From Takashimella koratensis (Eukaryota > Basidiomycota > Tremellomycetes > Trichosporonales > Tetragoniomycetaceae), in contig BCKT01000008.1 in NCBI GenBank assembly GCA_003116875.1, forward strand, positions 1-64,000: DNA of 64,000 nt, written 5' to 3'. The notes beneath the pieces are model-generated. The model was not told the origin of the DNA and made no database searches. It was given only the letters and a program-made list of their open reading frames with translations. A program made the position numbers and the translations under genes. The first letter of the stretch is position 1. Each line of letters begins with the position of its first letter. Shown in pieces: positions 1-11,858 of the stretch.

Positions 1-180
1 AACAAGGCATTCCCATTACTGCAGCAACTGTCCCCAAGCTGGGACTGGAGAGGGGAGGCGCCTTACACTCACAGGCTCAAAAGGCGCGCAGGCCCAAAGA
101 ATTATATAGGGGAAACGGCAAAAAGGGGCCGTTTTTAGACAATGACACAGGAGGGTGTGTCAAGCCAGCCTTACCTTAGG
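1..180. repeat. Direct repeat family R1, copy 1 (truncated by window edge)
   Basis: About 180 bp that recur almost unchanged at 434-613, 433 bp downstream. The copies share the blocks ggcgccttacactcacaggc and gaattatataggggaaacgg. They differ by scattered substitutions such as caactgtcccc versus cgattgtccct. No coding potential is evident. They could be non-coding ends of a transposable element or a subtelomeric repeat, but no terminal inverted repeat or target duplication can be seen because the left side is cut off. Confidence 0.8.
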
Positions 181-433
181 ACGCATACAACCATTCAAAA
201 CACGGCCAATGCATGCGGAACTGATACTATGCGGGGGCAATACTGCTATGCAACAGCATATGATATGCATAGTAGTGGGCATTTCAACCATCAAAAATGT
301 GACTCAGAGCTGGTATGACAAAAACTGAGTCTAAATGAGACAGAGCCATTACATTTTGCATGCAAAAAACAAGGTAAAAACAGGGCGCCCATGTCTAAAG
401 GCACCAGAGGGGGAAAAAGCAGGGAGAATCAAC

Positions 434-613
434 AACAAGGCATTCCCATTACTGCAGCGATTGTCCCTAAGCTGGGACTGGAGAGGGGAGGCGCCTTACA
501 CTCACAGGCTCAAAAGGCGCGCAGGCCCGAAGAATTATATAGGGGAAACGGCAAAAAGAGGCGGTTTTTAGACAATGACACAGGAGGGNGTGTCAAGCTA
601 GCCTTACCTTAGG
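434..613. repeat. Direct repeat family R1, copy 2
   Basis: Second copy of the 180-bp unit at 1-180. The 253 bp between the copies is not repeated in the window. One ambiguous base (N) lies at position 589 inside the copy, which fits reads from several diverged copies having been collapsed here. Confidence 0.8.
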
Positions 614-614
614 A

Positions 615-793
615 ACCCCACTATAGATTCACTAGAACAGCTACATCTCATGCATGCATGCATTCTTAGCTCTGAAACTTTGTCAGAAGATGCTCCTAGG
701 CCCCAGCTACCTTGTATTAAAATTTGGGAGCTAAGGGTTAAGAATTGAGGACAACCCCACTAGAGGTGAAAATTGGGCACCGCCTCTCTAACC
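615..793. repeat. Direct repeat family R2, copy 1
   Basis: A second repeat family starts 1 bp after R1 copy 2, at accccactatagattcacta. It recurs at 838-1018 with a period of 223 bp. The block contains a short run of alternating catg (tgcatgcatgca) and a conserved segment gtattaaaatttgggagcta. No open frame of interest. Confidence 0.8.
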
Positions 794-837
794 CCCAGAA
801 GACCCTGCAACAACCCAGTCCAAAACCCATGCATGGC

Positions 838-1018
838 ACCCCACTATAGATTCACTAGAACAGCTACATCTCATCCATGCATGCATTCTTAGCTCTGAAA
901 CTTTGCCAGAAGATGCTCCTGGGCCTCAGCTACCTTGTATTAAAATTTGGGAGCTAAGGGTTGAGAATTGAGGACAACCCCACTAGAGGTGAAAATCGGG
1001 CACCTCCTCTCTAACCCC
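838..1018. repeat. Direct repeat family R2, copy 2
   Basis: Second copy of the unit at 615-793, about 95% identical by eye over 180 bp. It ends about 245 bp before the stop codon of the histidine kinase gene at 1263. The 1019-1262 stretch holds nothing recognisable beyond the likely 3' UTR of that gene. Confidence 0.8.
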
Positions 1019-1262
1019 TACTGTCCACTTGTCTCTTGTTTCCCGAGCCTTGCAAGGCAAAGGACCGTAACACAGCCTATGGCCACGGACGAAGAGCATA
1101 TATATACCTCAGGACTCGTGAACAGATTGATGCCTCTTTGTCGAATGAATATCTTGTCATTCTAGTCTACCAACGAACATCGCAACCTATGAGAGGGAAC
1201 CGCTACTCTACCGCTACCACAGATACAGGCCGTCACATACGAGAATGCAGAAACTATATGCC

Positions 1263-4200
1263 TCACTCTATCTGCAGATTCTCTGTCGCCCGTAACCTCT
1301 TTCTCGGGGCCTCACTCCCTTCCGCATCAGCTTCTGCAACCCGTTTCCCCTTGACAGCCCCCAAACCATACTCATCCACGCGAGCTCGCAGCAAGCCCTC
1401 CTTCAACCGTTCATGGAACACCTTGAACAGAATCTCCTGCAGCTTATCCGTCCGAATAGGCTTGGTCAGGATGTCGAAGAACCCAGCCTCCCTACATCTC
1501 TCGATTGCCTTTTTATCCGCGTTTGCAGAGAGTGACACGCAACAGGGGTCCCCGGCCAATGGACTCTTCTTCATCCTCTCGAACGCTTCATATCCGTCCA
1601 GCACTGGCATCTGAAGGTCGAGCAGGATCAAGCTGAGTTTAGCAGAGTATCAAGAAAGACTTACTCAAACTTCGTCATGTCCGCGGCCTCGACCGCTTGT
1701 AACCCATCCGTAGCCGACTGTGTATCTGTATAACCAAACAGCTCAAGGAGTCTGCAACACACGTCCACATTGACTTTTGCATCGTCGACGATGAGGATCC
1801 GCAACGGGCATTCCTAGAGTCAGCGCAATTCACACATCTCCCACCTTTGCCATTTGCTTGTTAAAACCCCTCTTAGCGGGCTTGTCTTTCCTCTTCCTCG
1901 GCTTGGGAGACGTTGATACTGGTCGGATAGCCTCCCAAAGGGATTCATACTTGATCGGACGTGCTAGGATTGAGTCACGCTGATGTCAGTCTGTCTAGCC
2001 GGGCTTGTCCTCACCTCAAGATTCAACCTGCCCATATCAGAGGCCAGGTCCACAGCACGAGTGGTGTAAATACGCCTTGCAAGAGGTTGCAAAGATTGTA
2101 CGCGCTCCAGAACGGCGTCATCGACCATTGTCGTATCCATGATGATCAAGTGGAAGGGCTGTTTGGGGATGTCCTCGGCGACGACGGGTTCAAAATTTAA
2201 CAAGCGAAGATTCTTCACCAGGTTGTCTACCCAGACACGAGACGGCGAGCAGAGAAGGACTGCCTGTTGTGTCGGAAATGCTACGCGCTCTTTTGCTTCC
2301 CATTTGGGATCCGGGTGACAAACAAAAGAGAAAGTAAAGGTCGAGCCTTTGCCAAATTCCGAATGAGCTGTGCAGTCGCCTCCCAGCAGGATGGCCAAAT
2401 CTCTCGAGATAACCAACCCCAATCCACTCCCCCCATATGACCTCGTGATTGACTCGTCCACTTGAGAGAAACTCTTGAACAGTTTGTCCATTTTCGAGCT
2501 CGGTATGCCCACGCCCTAAAGTCAACCACGCTTCACATGGACTCACCGTATCAGAGACATCAATCGTCACCGCAATCATCCCATCAAGCCGCTTCCATTC
2601 CCATCTAACAACCACGCTTTGATTTGGCTTGATCGGAGACGGAGGCGGCGTGAACTTGACCGCATTCGACAAGAGGTTCAACAAAACCTGCTTCGTCCGG
2701 AACGGATCGCCTATCAATCCTGGAAGATCCGGGTCGAATGGCGTGTCGAGCACAATCTCCACTCCCTTGGCCTGCGCTGATGGTGCAATAGTCTCCAACG
2801 CCGTCTCAACCACATCCCTCAGGTTCATCGGAACCTCCTCCAGGGTAACCGAATTTGACTCCAGCTTGGCGTGATCCAGGATATTCGAGATCAACGCTAG
2901 TAAATCCTCGCTGCTACTGGTAATCGTTCGCAGGTGCTCCCTCTGGACGTCGGTAAGACCCGAACTAGCTTCAAGGACCGTTGCAAGACCCTATAGTCAG
3001 CATTACCTTGCTACCACCCACCATGATTGCGCCAAGAGGACTTCTCAACTCGTGGCTACACTGTGACAAAAACATTGCCTTTGTCTGCAGGGCGTTCCGC
3101 AACTCCCTAGTCCGCTGCTCCACCATTTTTGTCAATCGGTCTGAAAACTGATGATGCGAGTATGTGACGCTGGCAAAGGTTGCGAGGGTTCCAACGACGT
3201 CAAGGATTTCTTTTGACGAGTCAGATTGACCACGAGTGACCAATGACTTTGAAGACAGCAGGATGACGCCAACGACTACCCCCTGATTTCTAATCGGAAG
3301 GCATATCAACGTCCGCGGGTCATTTCCTTTGTAAAAAGGATCAGGGCGGAAGTCTTTCAACTTTGCCGCCGAGTGAATTGCCTAGGGTCAGCAGAATAAA
3401 ATCTCAACTCACCGACGCAGTTCTGTATACGTGCAGCATGATCGAAGATGGACACACACACCCTACCGCTTCGTCTGTCAAGGGCACATTATATGGGTTG
3501 ATGCGCTTGAATGGCCCAGCGGCAAGAAGCCGGATAGATGACGAGCTTCCATCTTCGCAAAGTGCCATTGCGGCAAAATCACAACGGACATTCTGTGGTC
3601 AGTCAAGAAGCTACTGTACCCACCTGACACAAAGTTCTCAGCAACCTGCAAAGAAGAACATCACTGTCCGCTTCCTGGGCCAAAGTCAAGGATGTATTCA
3701 GCAGCCTGATGTCAGCTGCGTCGACACCTTTACTCACGTCAAAGAGTCAATGCTCGAGTCACTCGATCCTTCTGTCTCCGTCTTGGTCTCCACCTCGGGC
3801 GGTGGCAGCTTAGGGGGCGGAGCTATCTGTGATACTCTTCTCGACGATTTCATCTGCAATCCCAGCACACTTGACGGAAGCTCCGGTGGCTCCTTCAAAC
3901 TTGGACAGGCTTCTGGATACCTTCGTTTCAGCATCTCGAGGTAGCCGTATCCATGTGCCGCTTCGTACTGAGCAAACGCCCGTCGGATATGGCCCTCGCC
4001 AACGGCATTGTTCTGCGTGACCTTTTGCAGCTCGTTCGAAATGTACATGTTGAGCAATCCACACATCTCGTGCTCCTTCTCCTCGCGAAGAAAGTCGACC
4101 GTCCTCTCCACTGCTGGTAGTGACTTTAATGGATCCTGATGCAGCTGCTGCAAGGCTTTGAGAAACTTGATCCGTACCGTCCATGAGATTGCTGCCGTCA

Positions 4201-7200
4201 GCTGAGCTATGGTCCCACTTACACCACTCTTGAAGCCGTCCAAATGTCGTATACGCTTCGGAAATGATTGGCGATTCAACATCCGCGCGAATGAAGATGA
4301 TTGATCGTAAGAACAGCAACTCGAACGCCGGAGGGAACCCAATCATCCCGTCGTCCCATTGCATCCCGGCTTTTGCTTTCTCCAGCTGCAACTCGAGTGG
4401 AGCGTCGTACCACATCAGCAACCTTAGCTCGTACATGTAAAAGATCCCGTTGTGATAGCCGAGCTGGGTGTTTGCTTCCATTTCTCCGTGCTTCGTAAAC
4501 ACCCCTTCCATGAGTGAGCCGTATGGCTTCTCTCGCAGACGATCTTCCAGATACTGAACGGTCGGGGTGACGAGGAGACGATTGCTGACGTTGAAAAACG
4601 GCTCGATCTGAGTGTATCGTTGGGAAAGATAGTCCATACTGAAAGGCGTCTTGGACAGCGCGCGCAGCGGAAGATCGACCATGAAAAAATCTGAATCAGC
4701 TCAGAAGCAATTCAAACCTACAACAACAGAAATCGGCATCCCCCAGGCGCATGATCTGCTCTGCAGTATCCGGAAATACGTTTTCAAACTCGTGAAACGG
4801 GTGAAAGCACTGATGTCAGCGAGAAAACCCTTCGGCATACCCATCCAACAGACGCGCAGACGTAGAGCTCGTGACTGGTCCACTGAGAAAGAGGCATCCG
4901 CTGGGAGACCTCTTTGGCAAGTCCGTACAGAGCATGCTTTACGTGCATGTTGGTCATTGTCCGTGCGTTCTGTCGTCAGCTGCTCTCTCTCTCTCTATGA
5001 CTCACGGCAATCGAATAAGATCCAATCAGATAGCCACAAGCGGTAGACAACCTGCCTGCTGCTTTCACTACTGACAGACCCATAGTAAACAAGTTGACCA
5101 TGAGCGGTGACCGAGTAAAATAGACGCACGCCCTACTGTCAGCTCTGAAGCATCACGACCCACCCAGATGAGCACGCCAATGTCAAGACCAAATGAAACT
5201 CATTATCCTCGGGAAGGAGATCGTGACTCATCAACTCGTTTCGAAGCGCTTCCACTTCGCTCGCAGATTGTGGATTCCACCAGTCGACTTTTTCGGGATT
5301 TTCAAGATCATATCCCAACTCTTTGAACGTCGCGAAGGATCGGTCACAAGCGTCATAAGGTCGGTTCCCTAGTGTCAGCTGCGCCACTTCCACACCTACC
5401 TGCATAGAGCAAATGTATGACAGAGCACACAATCTGAAGCTTCTCCACGGCGGTATCACAATAATCCAGCATCTCATGAAGCTATACATCAGCAATGAAC
5501 AAGATGTCACCTACAATACCCAAAGCCCAATCATACTCCCTGCATACACGGGCGATCTCTCCAGCGACTGTCAAATAGCGGAAAAGCACATCTCGATGGT
5601 GTGTCATCCAATGCGGAACCCCTCCGGTGTCCATCATGATACCTGGTCTCAGCTGTTGTTTCAAATACGCTCACCTTCGCTCACGCGAAGCCACTTGATT
5701 GCAAGGGTGAAGGTGGTTGTAAGTGCTGCCTTCTTGGCACTCTCCATGACGAGAATGAACAGCTTGACCTCGTCTTCCTGCGGCGCACCGAGGTCACGAG
5801 CGGTCAAAGCATGCTCGCAAGCATCGTACAAATAATTGTCAACAAACTCGGGCTGCCTCAAGAAAAACGAGACGCGCTGGTGCAGCTCGCCGCCTTCGGC
5901 TGGTGAAATCAAGCGAGATGCGGCGCTCTAATGTTAGCCTTGTTGTATGATGGACCTACTTGTTGACGGTCATGTGTAAATTTCACCATCCCTTGATAAG
6001 TCGTAACGACACCAGCCTTGTTTGCCGTGTCCAACCTCGTCGTCAAATCGAACTCTTTCAACTGCAAGAGCTCGGCGAGATGCTTCACTGGGAATCCTTT
6101 CACCGGCAAACAAGCGAGCACCTATCGTCAACTTTGTCCAAACTTCAACCCACCTTGAGGACTTCGCGCACTTCTACAGGTAAAGCATTCATCAGCCTGT
6201 CCAAGAAATGATCCACCTCTTCCTTCCTGAGGTGACCGTGGAGCTGGCCCATGTCGACTCGCCACTCCAACTTGACAATGTCGAAAACTACCACCTCGTC
6301 CTTGATTAATTCGGACAAAAAGGTGCGCAAGTAGAGCAGGCCGCCGTGAGTTTGGTCAAAGATGAGACCATACACGGCCCCGCTTGCACTTTCCAACCGG
6401 TTTGAAAAGCACTCGTTGAGGAAATGGTGCACTCCTTCCTCTGTCAGACTCTTCACTTCAAGAGGCATCGACGTAGTTGAAAGCGATGAGACGAGAGGGA
6501 GCGGATTCGAATCGATCGTCCGTGTCATCGAGATGGCCAGAACTGAGGTTAGCGCGAACGCGAAAGTGCTCACCATTCTCAATAGGGTTTTCACTATCCA
6601 AAATATGTTTCCATCTATCGGTCAGCCAGGCCAAACGAAAACCTACAGTGCTATTTCATCCTTGGTCATCCACTGAGCATCATCAATGAGAAGCACCAAT
6701 GGCCGCTCTTCCGTCGCAAACAACTGCAGAAACCTCTTTGACCAATACTTGAACGCCGCAAGGAACTTGTCGAGCTGCCATGAGCAACGCCAGCGTCTGA
6801 CTCACCTCAAACACTGCAAGCACAACGGCATCCTCTTCCTGCAACAGCCTGCGTGATTCGTGTGGTAATAGCGACAACAATACGTTGTATTGACTCCCTA
6901 CCGTCGTCTTGATCCTCTGCCTCCACTCTTCGGGCTTCTCGCGCGGTCTGGTCAGAATCGCATCTAGTAGGGACTGGAATACCTGCTTAAAGCTGGTGAG
7001 CGCCGTGGACGATAGTTGATCGGTCTTGCAACGCGCCACCACGACCCTTTCCGGTTCCCGTTCCTCGAGTCGCCGTGCCCACTCCTCGACCATTCGAGTC
7101 TTTCCCACACCGCTCACCCCCCAAATATTCATCACACGGGTGGAGAACGCGACGTCTGCCGACTTAACCGATCGAAAGACATCGTCCAACTTTTCAAACT

Positions 7201-8460
7201 CTGCATCTCGTTCAATGACAAACGAGGGAAACTTGAACCTCGAGATTTGGTCGACGTGACCGGGAATAAACTTGCTCAAATCCCCATCGGAGCAACAGAT
7301 CTGGCCGAGTTTATGCAGATCATATGACAGCGTGTCGAATGAGTGATATCGTTGATCCAGGTCTTTGCTCAGCGCCAGCATGATAATATCCGATAGTTGA
7401 CGCGGGAGAGAGGGTTGGTGTTGAATCGGCGGTGTAATCTCGCTCGTAACATGCTCGTGGATTCCCTCAAGGAGAATGAAGTCGTTCCTGTCTGGATCGT
7501 CAAATGAGTTGCCATCCACGAGAGTCCCCGTAATTAACTCGTATGCCAGTACGCCCCAACCGTAGAGGTCATTCATCGGGAACACCTTTCGCGAGAGTGC
7601 CGACTCGGGCGCCAAGTAACGTAGATGTTGACATAAAAACCGGCTACTCAGCTCGCTGGATACAAACAGGTTCTTCCTGAACAGCGAGCTCCCGTCGACC
7701 GTCTCCTCGATCGTGATAGTTTGAAGGGCAACGGCTTTCGCTAGGCTTCCGACATAAACCTCGCCATTCTTCACGGTGAAGCAGCTAGCGTGGGTCCAAA
7801 CAAGCGATAGATGTCGATCGTGTAAGGCCTGCCAATGAGCCGGGCCTAGATCACAACTCACCTGCAAACAAGCAACAGTGCGCGAAAGAATCTGACACAC
7901 TTTGCTCCAATTGACCTCGCTCGACGCGTCGGATACCATCGCACTCCAGGCGTCGAGAAGAAGTACCTCTTCACCCTCCTCTTCTTTCACTACTAGCCAT
8001 AATCCCGACTCGTCGTCCCAAAATGCGACGGTTTTTGATGGCGGGCGGTAGTGTCTATAGTGAGTATCAAGAGGTGTGGAAGATCCAGAGCTGGATGCTT
8101 GGTCGTTTGGAAGGCCTGGGGGAGGAATCGAATCGAGTGCGATAAGCTGTGCTTGCTTGCGAAAGTCCGCAACATCTAGGATCAGCTTCGCTCCATCTGG
8201 AACATACTTGCGCCATCGCCTGGTGGGCAGAAGCTGGACGTGAGCTCATGTTCTGCTCCCGGAACTTACTAAAAATGAACAAGGTCCCCGCTCCTCACGT
8301 CGTCGCCTAGCAGTGAGTGTGCGTCGACACGTTGGAGCGTTGCCCACCCAGATATCCATGACTCGTGCCCTCCCCCGTCTGAGCTGTCTTGGATCGCACG
8401 CACGTTGCGCAAGCCGTGGACGCGAGCGGCAGCTATCAAGTTGGCCGTCATGGTGCGCAT
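1263..8460 (-). CDS. Hybrid histidine kinase, Mak/Chk1 type (pseudokinase + AAA + GAF + HisKA + HATPase + receivers)
   Basis: A multi-exon gene for a roughly 2,000-residue sensor kinase, a fungal group usually linked to oxidative-stress phosphorelay. Reading 5' to 3': a Ser/Thr-kinase-like domain (8.4-7.3 kb, RYLAPES and NDLYGWGVLAYELITG visible); an NTPase (Walker A GVSGVGKT, Walker B LVLLIDDAQW, 7.1-6.7 kb); a long helical linker; a GAF region (3.6-3.1 kb); the H-box CSHELRSPLG with the phospho-His codon at 3052-3054; an N-box NLLSNAVKFTP near 2.66 kb; and a G-box GGSGLGL near 2.42 kb. A degenerate receiver-like segment follows. The C-terminal receiver reads IVDDAKVNVD, then LILLDLQMPV (Asp codon 1617-1619), then LTKPIR. 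It ends in TGA at 1263-1265. At least ten short introns. The 5' end is uncertain: the reading is supported to the ATG at 8460, and an extra 5' exon beginning at the ATG at 8731 is possible. Confidence 0.85.
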
Positions 8461-8843
8461 GTGGTGACAAGAGACTTGCAGCAAGGACAACCGTCGCAGT
8501 TGAGGGTGTAGCAAGATGCAGAAGTGGGCGATCCAGGTTTTATGGAATCACTGGCAAGTACGTACGCCCGCGGGTACGGTACTGCAACCCGTGACCCGAA
8601 TTCAGACGTCAATTTACTCACGCTTTAGATCAGCCTTATCTCAGCTACGCTTGGCGTGGCACCGCAGGTAACCCCGGCCAATTTACAGTTTTCAGTTCCG
8701 CGTCGGCCATCTCGGCACGGGTGGAACCCATTTCGGAGAACGCCAAAGTCGAGCAGTCCAACTCGACGCTTCATATATGAACCATGATCGATGCTACGGA
8801 CTTGACTCATTGTGACCAACAGGTAAGAAAAGCGTACACAACA

Positions 8844-11505
8844 TCATGAGGCGCTGCCCTTCGTGTTCTCAACCTCCAGTTCCTCGGCAACGGGCGCGTC
8901 GATCGTTGCTTCCAAATCAGGCACTACCGATACGGCTGATGCACCCTCAACGGCTAATTGTGCAGCCATGAGCTTGCGGAAGCGGCTCCCTTCTTGCCTC
9001 GACTACAGATGGTCAGTGATAGGCTTCTTCCAGCACTCACGAGTACATCATATCTACCTGTCTCCGACACGACACCCTTCTCAAGCACAACGACTCGCTC
9101 CGCACGCGCGATGGAACTCAATCGATGAGCCGCAAGGATGACGGTGATGTTTTTGTGGTGTATGATCTCGTCAATGGCGCGGTTGACAGCCTCTTCAGAC
9201 TTCGAGTCGAGCGCAGACGTCGCTGAGGACGGGTTAGATTGAGCTTCAGGAGAATCACTACTCACCTTCGTCTAGCAGAAGTATCGACGGGTTGCGTACG
9301 AGAGCTCTTGCGATGGAGACGCGCTGTCTTTGTCCACCAGAAAGACTCGCTTTGCCGACTGGCAGTGGTCAGCGGTGTACACTTATTCCTCACCCAGTAC
9401 GCACTGACGGTGTCAAAGCCCTTGGGCAGGTCCCAGATGAAATCGCAGTTAGCAGCGCGCGCCGCCTCCTCGACTTCTTCCCTCGTTGCCTCTGGTGTTC
9501 CGTACGCAATGTTCTCATGTACCGTACCTGCGAACAAGATTGGATCTTGGAAGACAACACCGATGCGATCGCGCCATGATTCGGGAGTGAAATTGCGAAT
9601 ATCCTCGCCGTCGAAGGTGATGACACCAGAGGACGGATCGTAGAAGCGTGAGATGAGCGATTGGATAGATGATTTGCCGCTACCACTTGACCCACTACTT
9701 GTCAGCGTGAACAGATCAGTACGTACACAAGAGCGACGCTGGTACCCGGCTCAATCGTCAGGTTGATCCCCTTGAGAACCTCGACTTCTTTCCGACTCGG
9801 GTAGGTAAATCTGACACCCTCAAACTTGATAGCTCCGTTACGGGACGCAGGCAATGATGTTCCCACGCCGAGTGGGATTGCAGACTGCCGGTCGAGAAGC
9901 CAGAACACTCGCGAGCCAGCACCGACGCCTGACATTAGCTAAGCCTATCATGGACTCACCTCGCATGATACCGGAGAAGAACCCAGTGAGACCGGACATG
10001 GACGATGCGATAAATCTGGGGTCAGCGCGGTCCCAAATGGCACCCACCCAGTGTATACCAAAAGGGACGTCAGATTCCCCACAGAGATCTCGCCCTTGGC
10101 GACAAGACTCCCACCGTAACTCAACAAACACAGAAGCGCGAGGTTTCCAGTCAACACGCTGCCGCCGACAAAGAACCCCGACGCGTATGCCTCCTTCCGG
10201 GCGAGGCTGAACACCTCGTCCACTTTCCGGGTAAAGAGGTTGCCCTCTAGTGTCTGAGTGTTGTACGCGGATACCGTCTTGAACGCGTTGAGTTTCTCCT
10301 CGGCAGTCTAGTGTTAGCTTGCCCTTGATCATAGCCCACCTTGGACATCTCGCCCAACGCCTCCTGGGTCTTGGTTGACAACTTGCGGATGTAACGTCCG
10401 TACACAAACTGTCATCAGCTGCGTTAAACTCCTCGACATACCGCTCCAAGGGAGATAGGCGGGACGACACAGAGCATGACGAAAGTCAATTTGGTCGAGA
10501 TGTAGAACATGGCACCGACTGCTGTCAGCTCGAACCGCTCACGTACTCACTTCCGACTGTAGCGACAAATAATGCACGCAGACCATCGCTGAGGTTACTA
10601 GTCACAGCGTCACCCAAAATATTTGCGTCCGTGTTGAGTCGGCTGACAATATCCCCCGCTGAGCGGTCCGCAAAGTCGGGCTCTTGTCGCAACGTCGAAA
10701 GGTATGCCTGGCTACGGATCCTTGCAATGATGCGCTGACCCGCGGTACGCATGAGGATGACCCGGGCTAAGGTTAGACAGGTCGTATCGGGTGAACTCAC
10801 CAACGTTGGCAGCCGCAGCGATGATGAAGATGCAACCCAACAGTCCAGCAGCGACAGCGAAAGGCATGCCCAAGATGGTGCTCTAGCTCGTTAGCTGCCG
10901 ATGACTGCTGGTAGACGAAGGCATGCTCACTGAATCAGTGGAGAAGAAGTCAATGATCTTGCCAATTGACATGGGGACTACCATGGTGACAGAACTCGCG
11001 ACGAACAACTGAATCGTTAACGGACGTACAGATTTGAGGACGCACCAACCCCACGGCAACAGTCAGGGTCCGCCGCTCTGGTACAGCCAGCTGCATCAAC
11101 TTGCGGACACTGGAAGATCCCTGGTCGTCCGATGACGCCTTTGCGGGTGAGGAGAAGACAGCTCGGACTATCGATCCGATCGATGGCCGTGGGGGAGATG
11201 GAATCGTGGTGGTATCGGTTGTGGTTGTCGGTGGTGAGGGTTTATGTTGAGCTGCGGGAGTAGAAGAGTTGAAGCGGGGACGACAGAGGAGACGGGTATA
11301 GGAGGGTGAGGGTCGACATGGTGATCTTGTCGAGATGAGTCGTATTGGTCCGGGCACGACTGGGGTTAGTCCACCCATAAGAGCACGACCCACCTTGTCC
11401 TAAGCTCAGTTTCAATCTGGAGCTCGAGGCAAGTAGCGATACCGCAAAAGGCGAGCGCGAGCACTTGGCAAGGTGGAGACCGGCGCTTGATGTGAGCAGC
11501 GCCAT
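8844..11505 (-). CDS. MDL1: Mitochondrial half-size ABC transporter (MDL1/ABCB10-like)
   Basis: A TM domain plus one nucleotide-binding domain, as in inner-mitochondrial-membrane peptide exporters. The start at 11505 gives an N-terminus rich in Ser, Leu and Arg with almost no acidic residues for about 70 residues, as expected for a matrix-targeting presequence. Exon 1 joins exon 2 across a 34-nt intron within codon GTC. The transmembrane exons lie at 11.1-9.9 kb. The NBD shows Walker A SSGSGKSS (about 9.69 kb), signature LSGGQRQR (about 9.33 kb), Walker B LLLDE split from ATSALD by an intron (9.25 kb), and an H-loop in AAHRLSS. The last exon adds an acidic tail ending in TGA at 8844-8846. It lies head-to-tail with the histidine kinase, with a gap of a few hundred bp at most. 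MDL1 rather than MDL2 is inferred. Confidence 0.85.
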
Positions 11506-11740
11506 GCCGAGTGAGCTGCAATAGGGCCGGTGTCTTTGACGCGATGCGAGATGGCCTGGGGGTGACTTTGGATGTGGTCGGCGCTGACTATTAATCTCGG
11601 CGGGAAGGAGGGTCAAAACCTCTAAAAACGGAGATTACATAAGCAGGAATTGGGGGGCCAACTTTCTTTGGTTGTCAGTTGCTAGCTTACACACCTGTTG
11701 TTACACTCCCCACCACCTTGCGTATTACTATTTGTCACAT

Positions 11741-11758
11741 CCCCCCCCCCCCCCCCNC
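11741..11758. repeat. Poly-C tract with ambiguous base
   Basis: A run of C interrupted by N at 11757, in the 353-bp divergent promoter between the ABC transporter (minus) and the 11859 gene (plus). The run length is not reliable. Confidence 0.85.
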
Positions 11759-11858
11759 CTTGTATGCACAGATCAACAACATCCAATCTTGGGTATTCAT
11801 CTCATCATCCATACAAGCATCCCAACCACCTCTCAACTACCTTCACCACCTCGCAACC

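Noticed and set aside
8246..8470. Alternative frame for the first kinase-gene exon
   Set aside because: Arg-rich and without the helix pattern. The frame through GWATLQRVDAHSLLGDD joins cleanly to RRWRKYVPDGAKL with a gtgagg donor.
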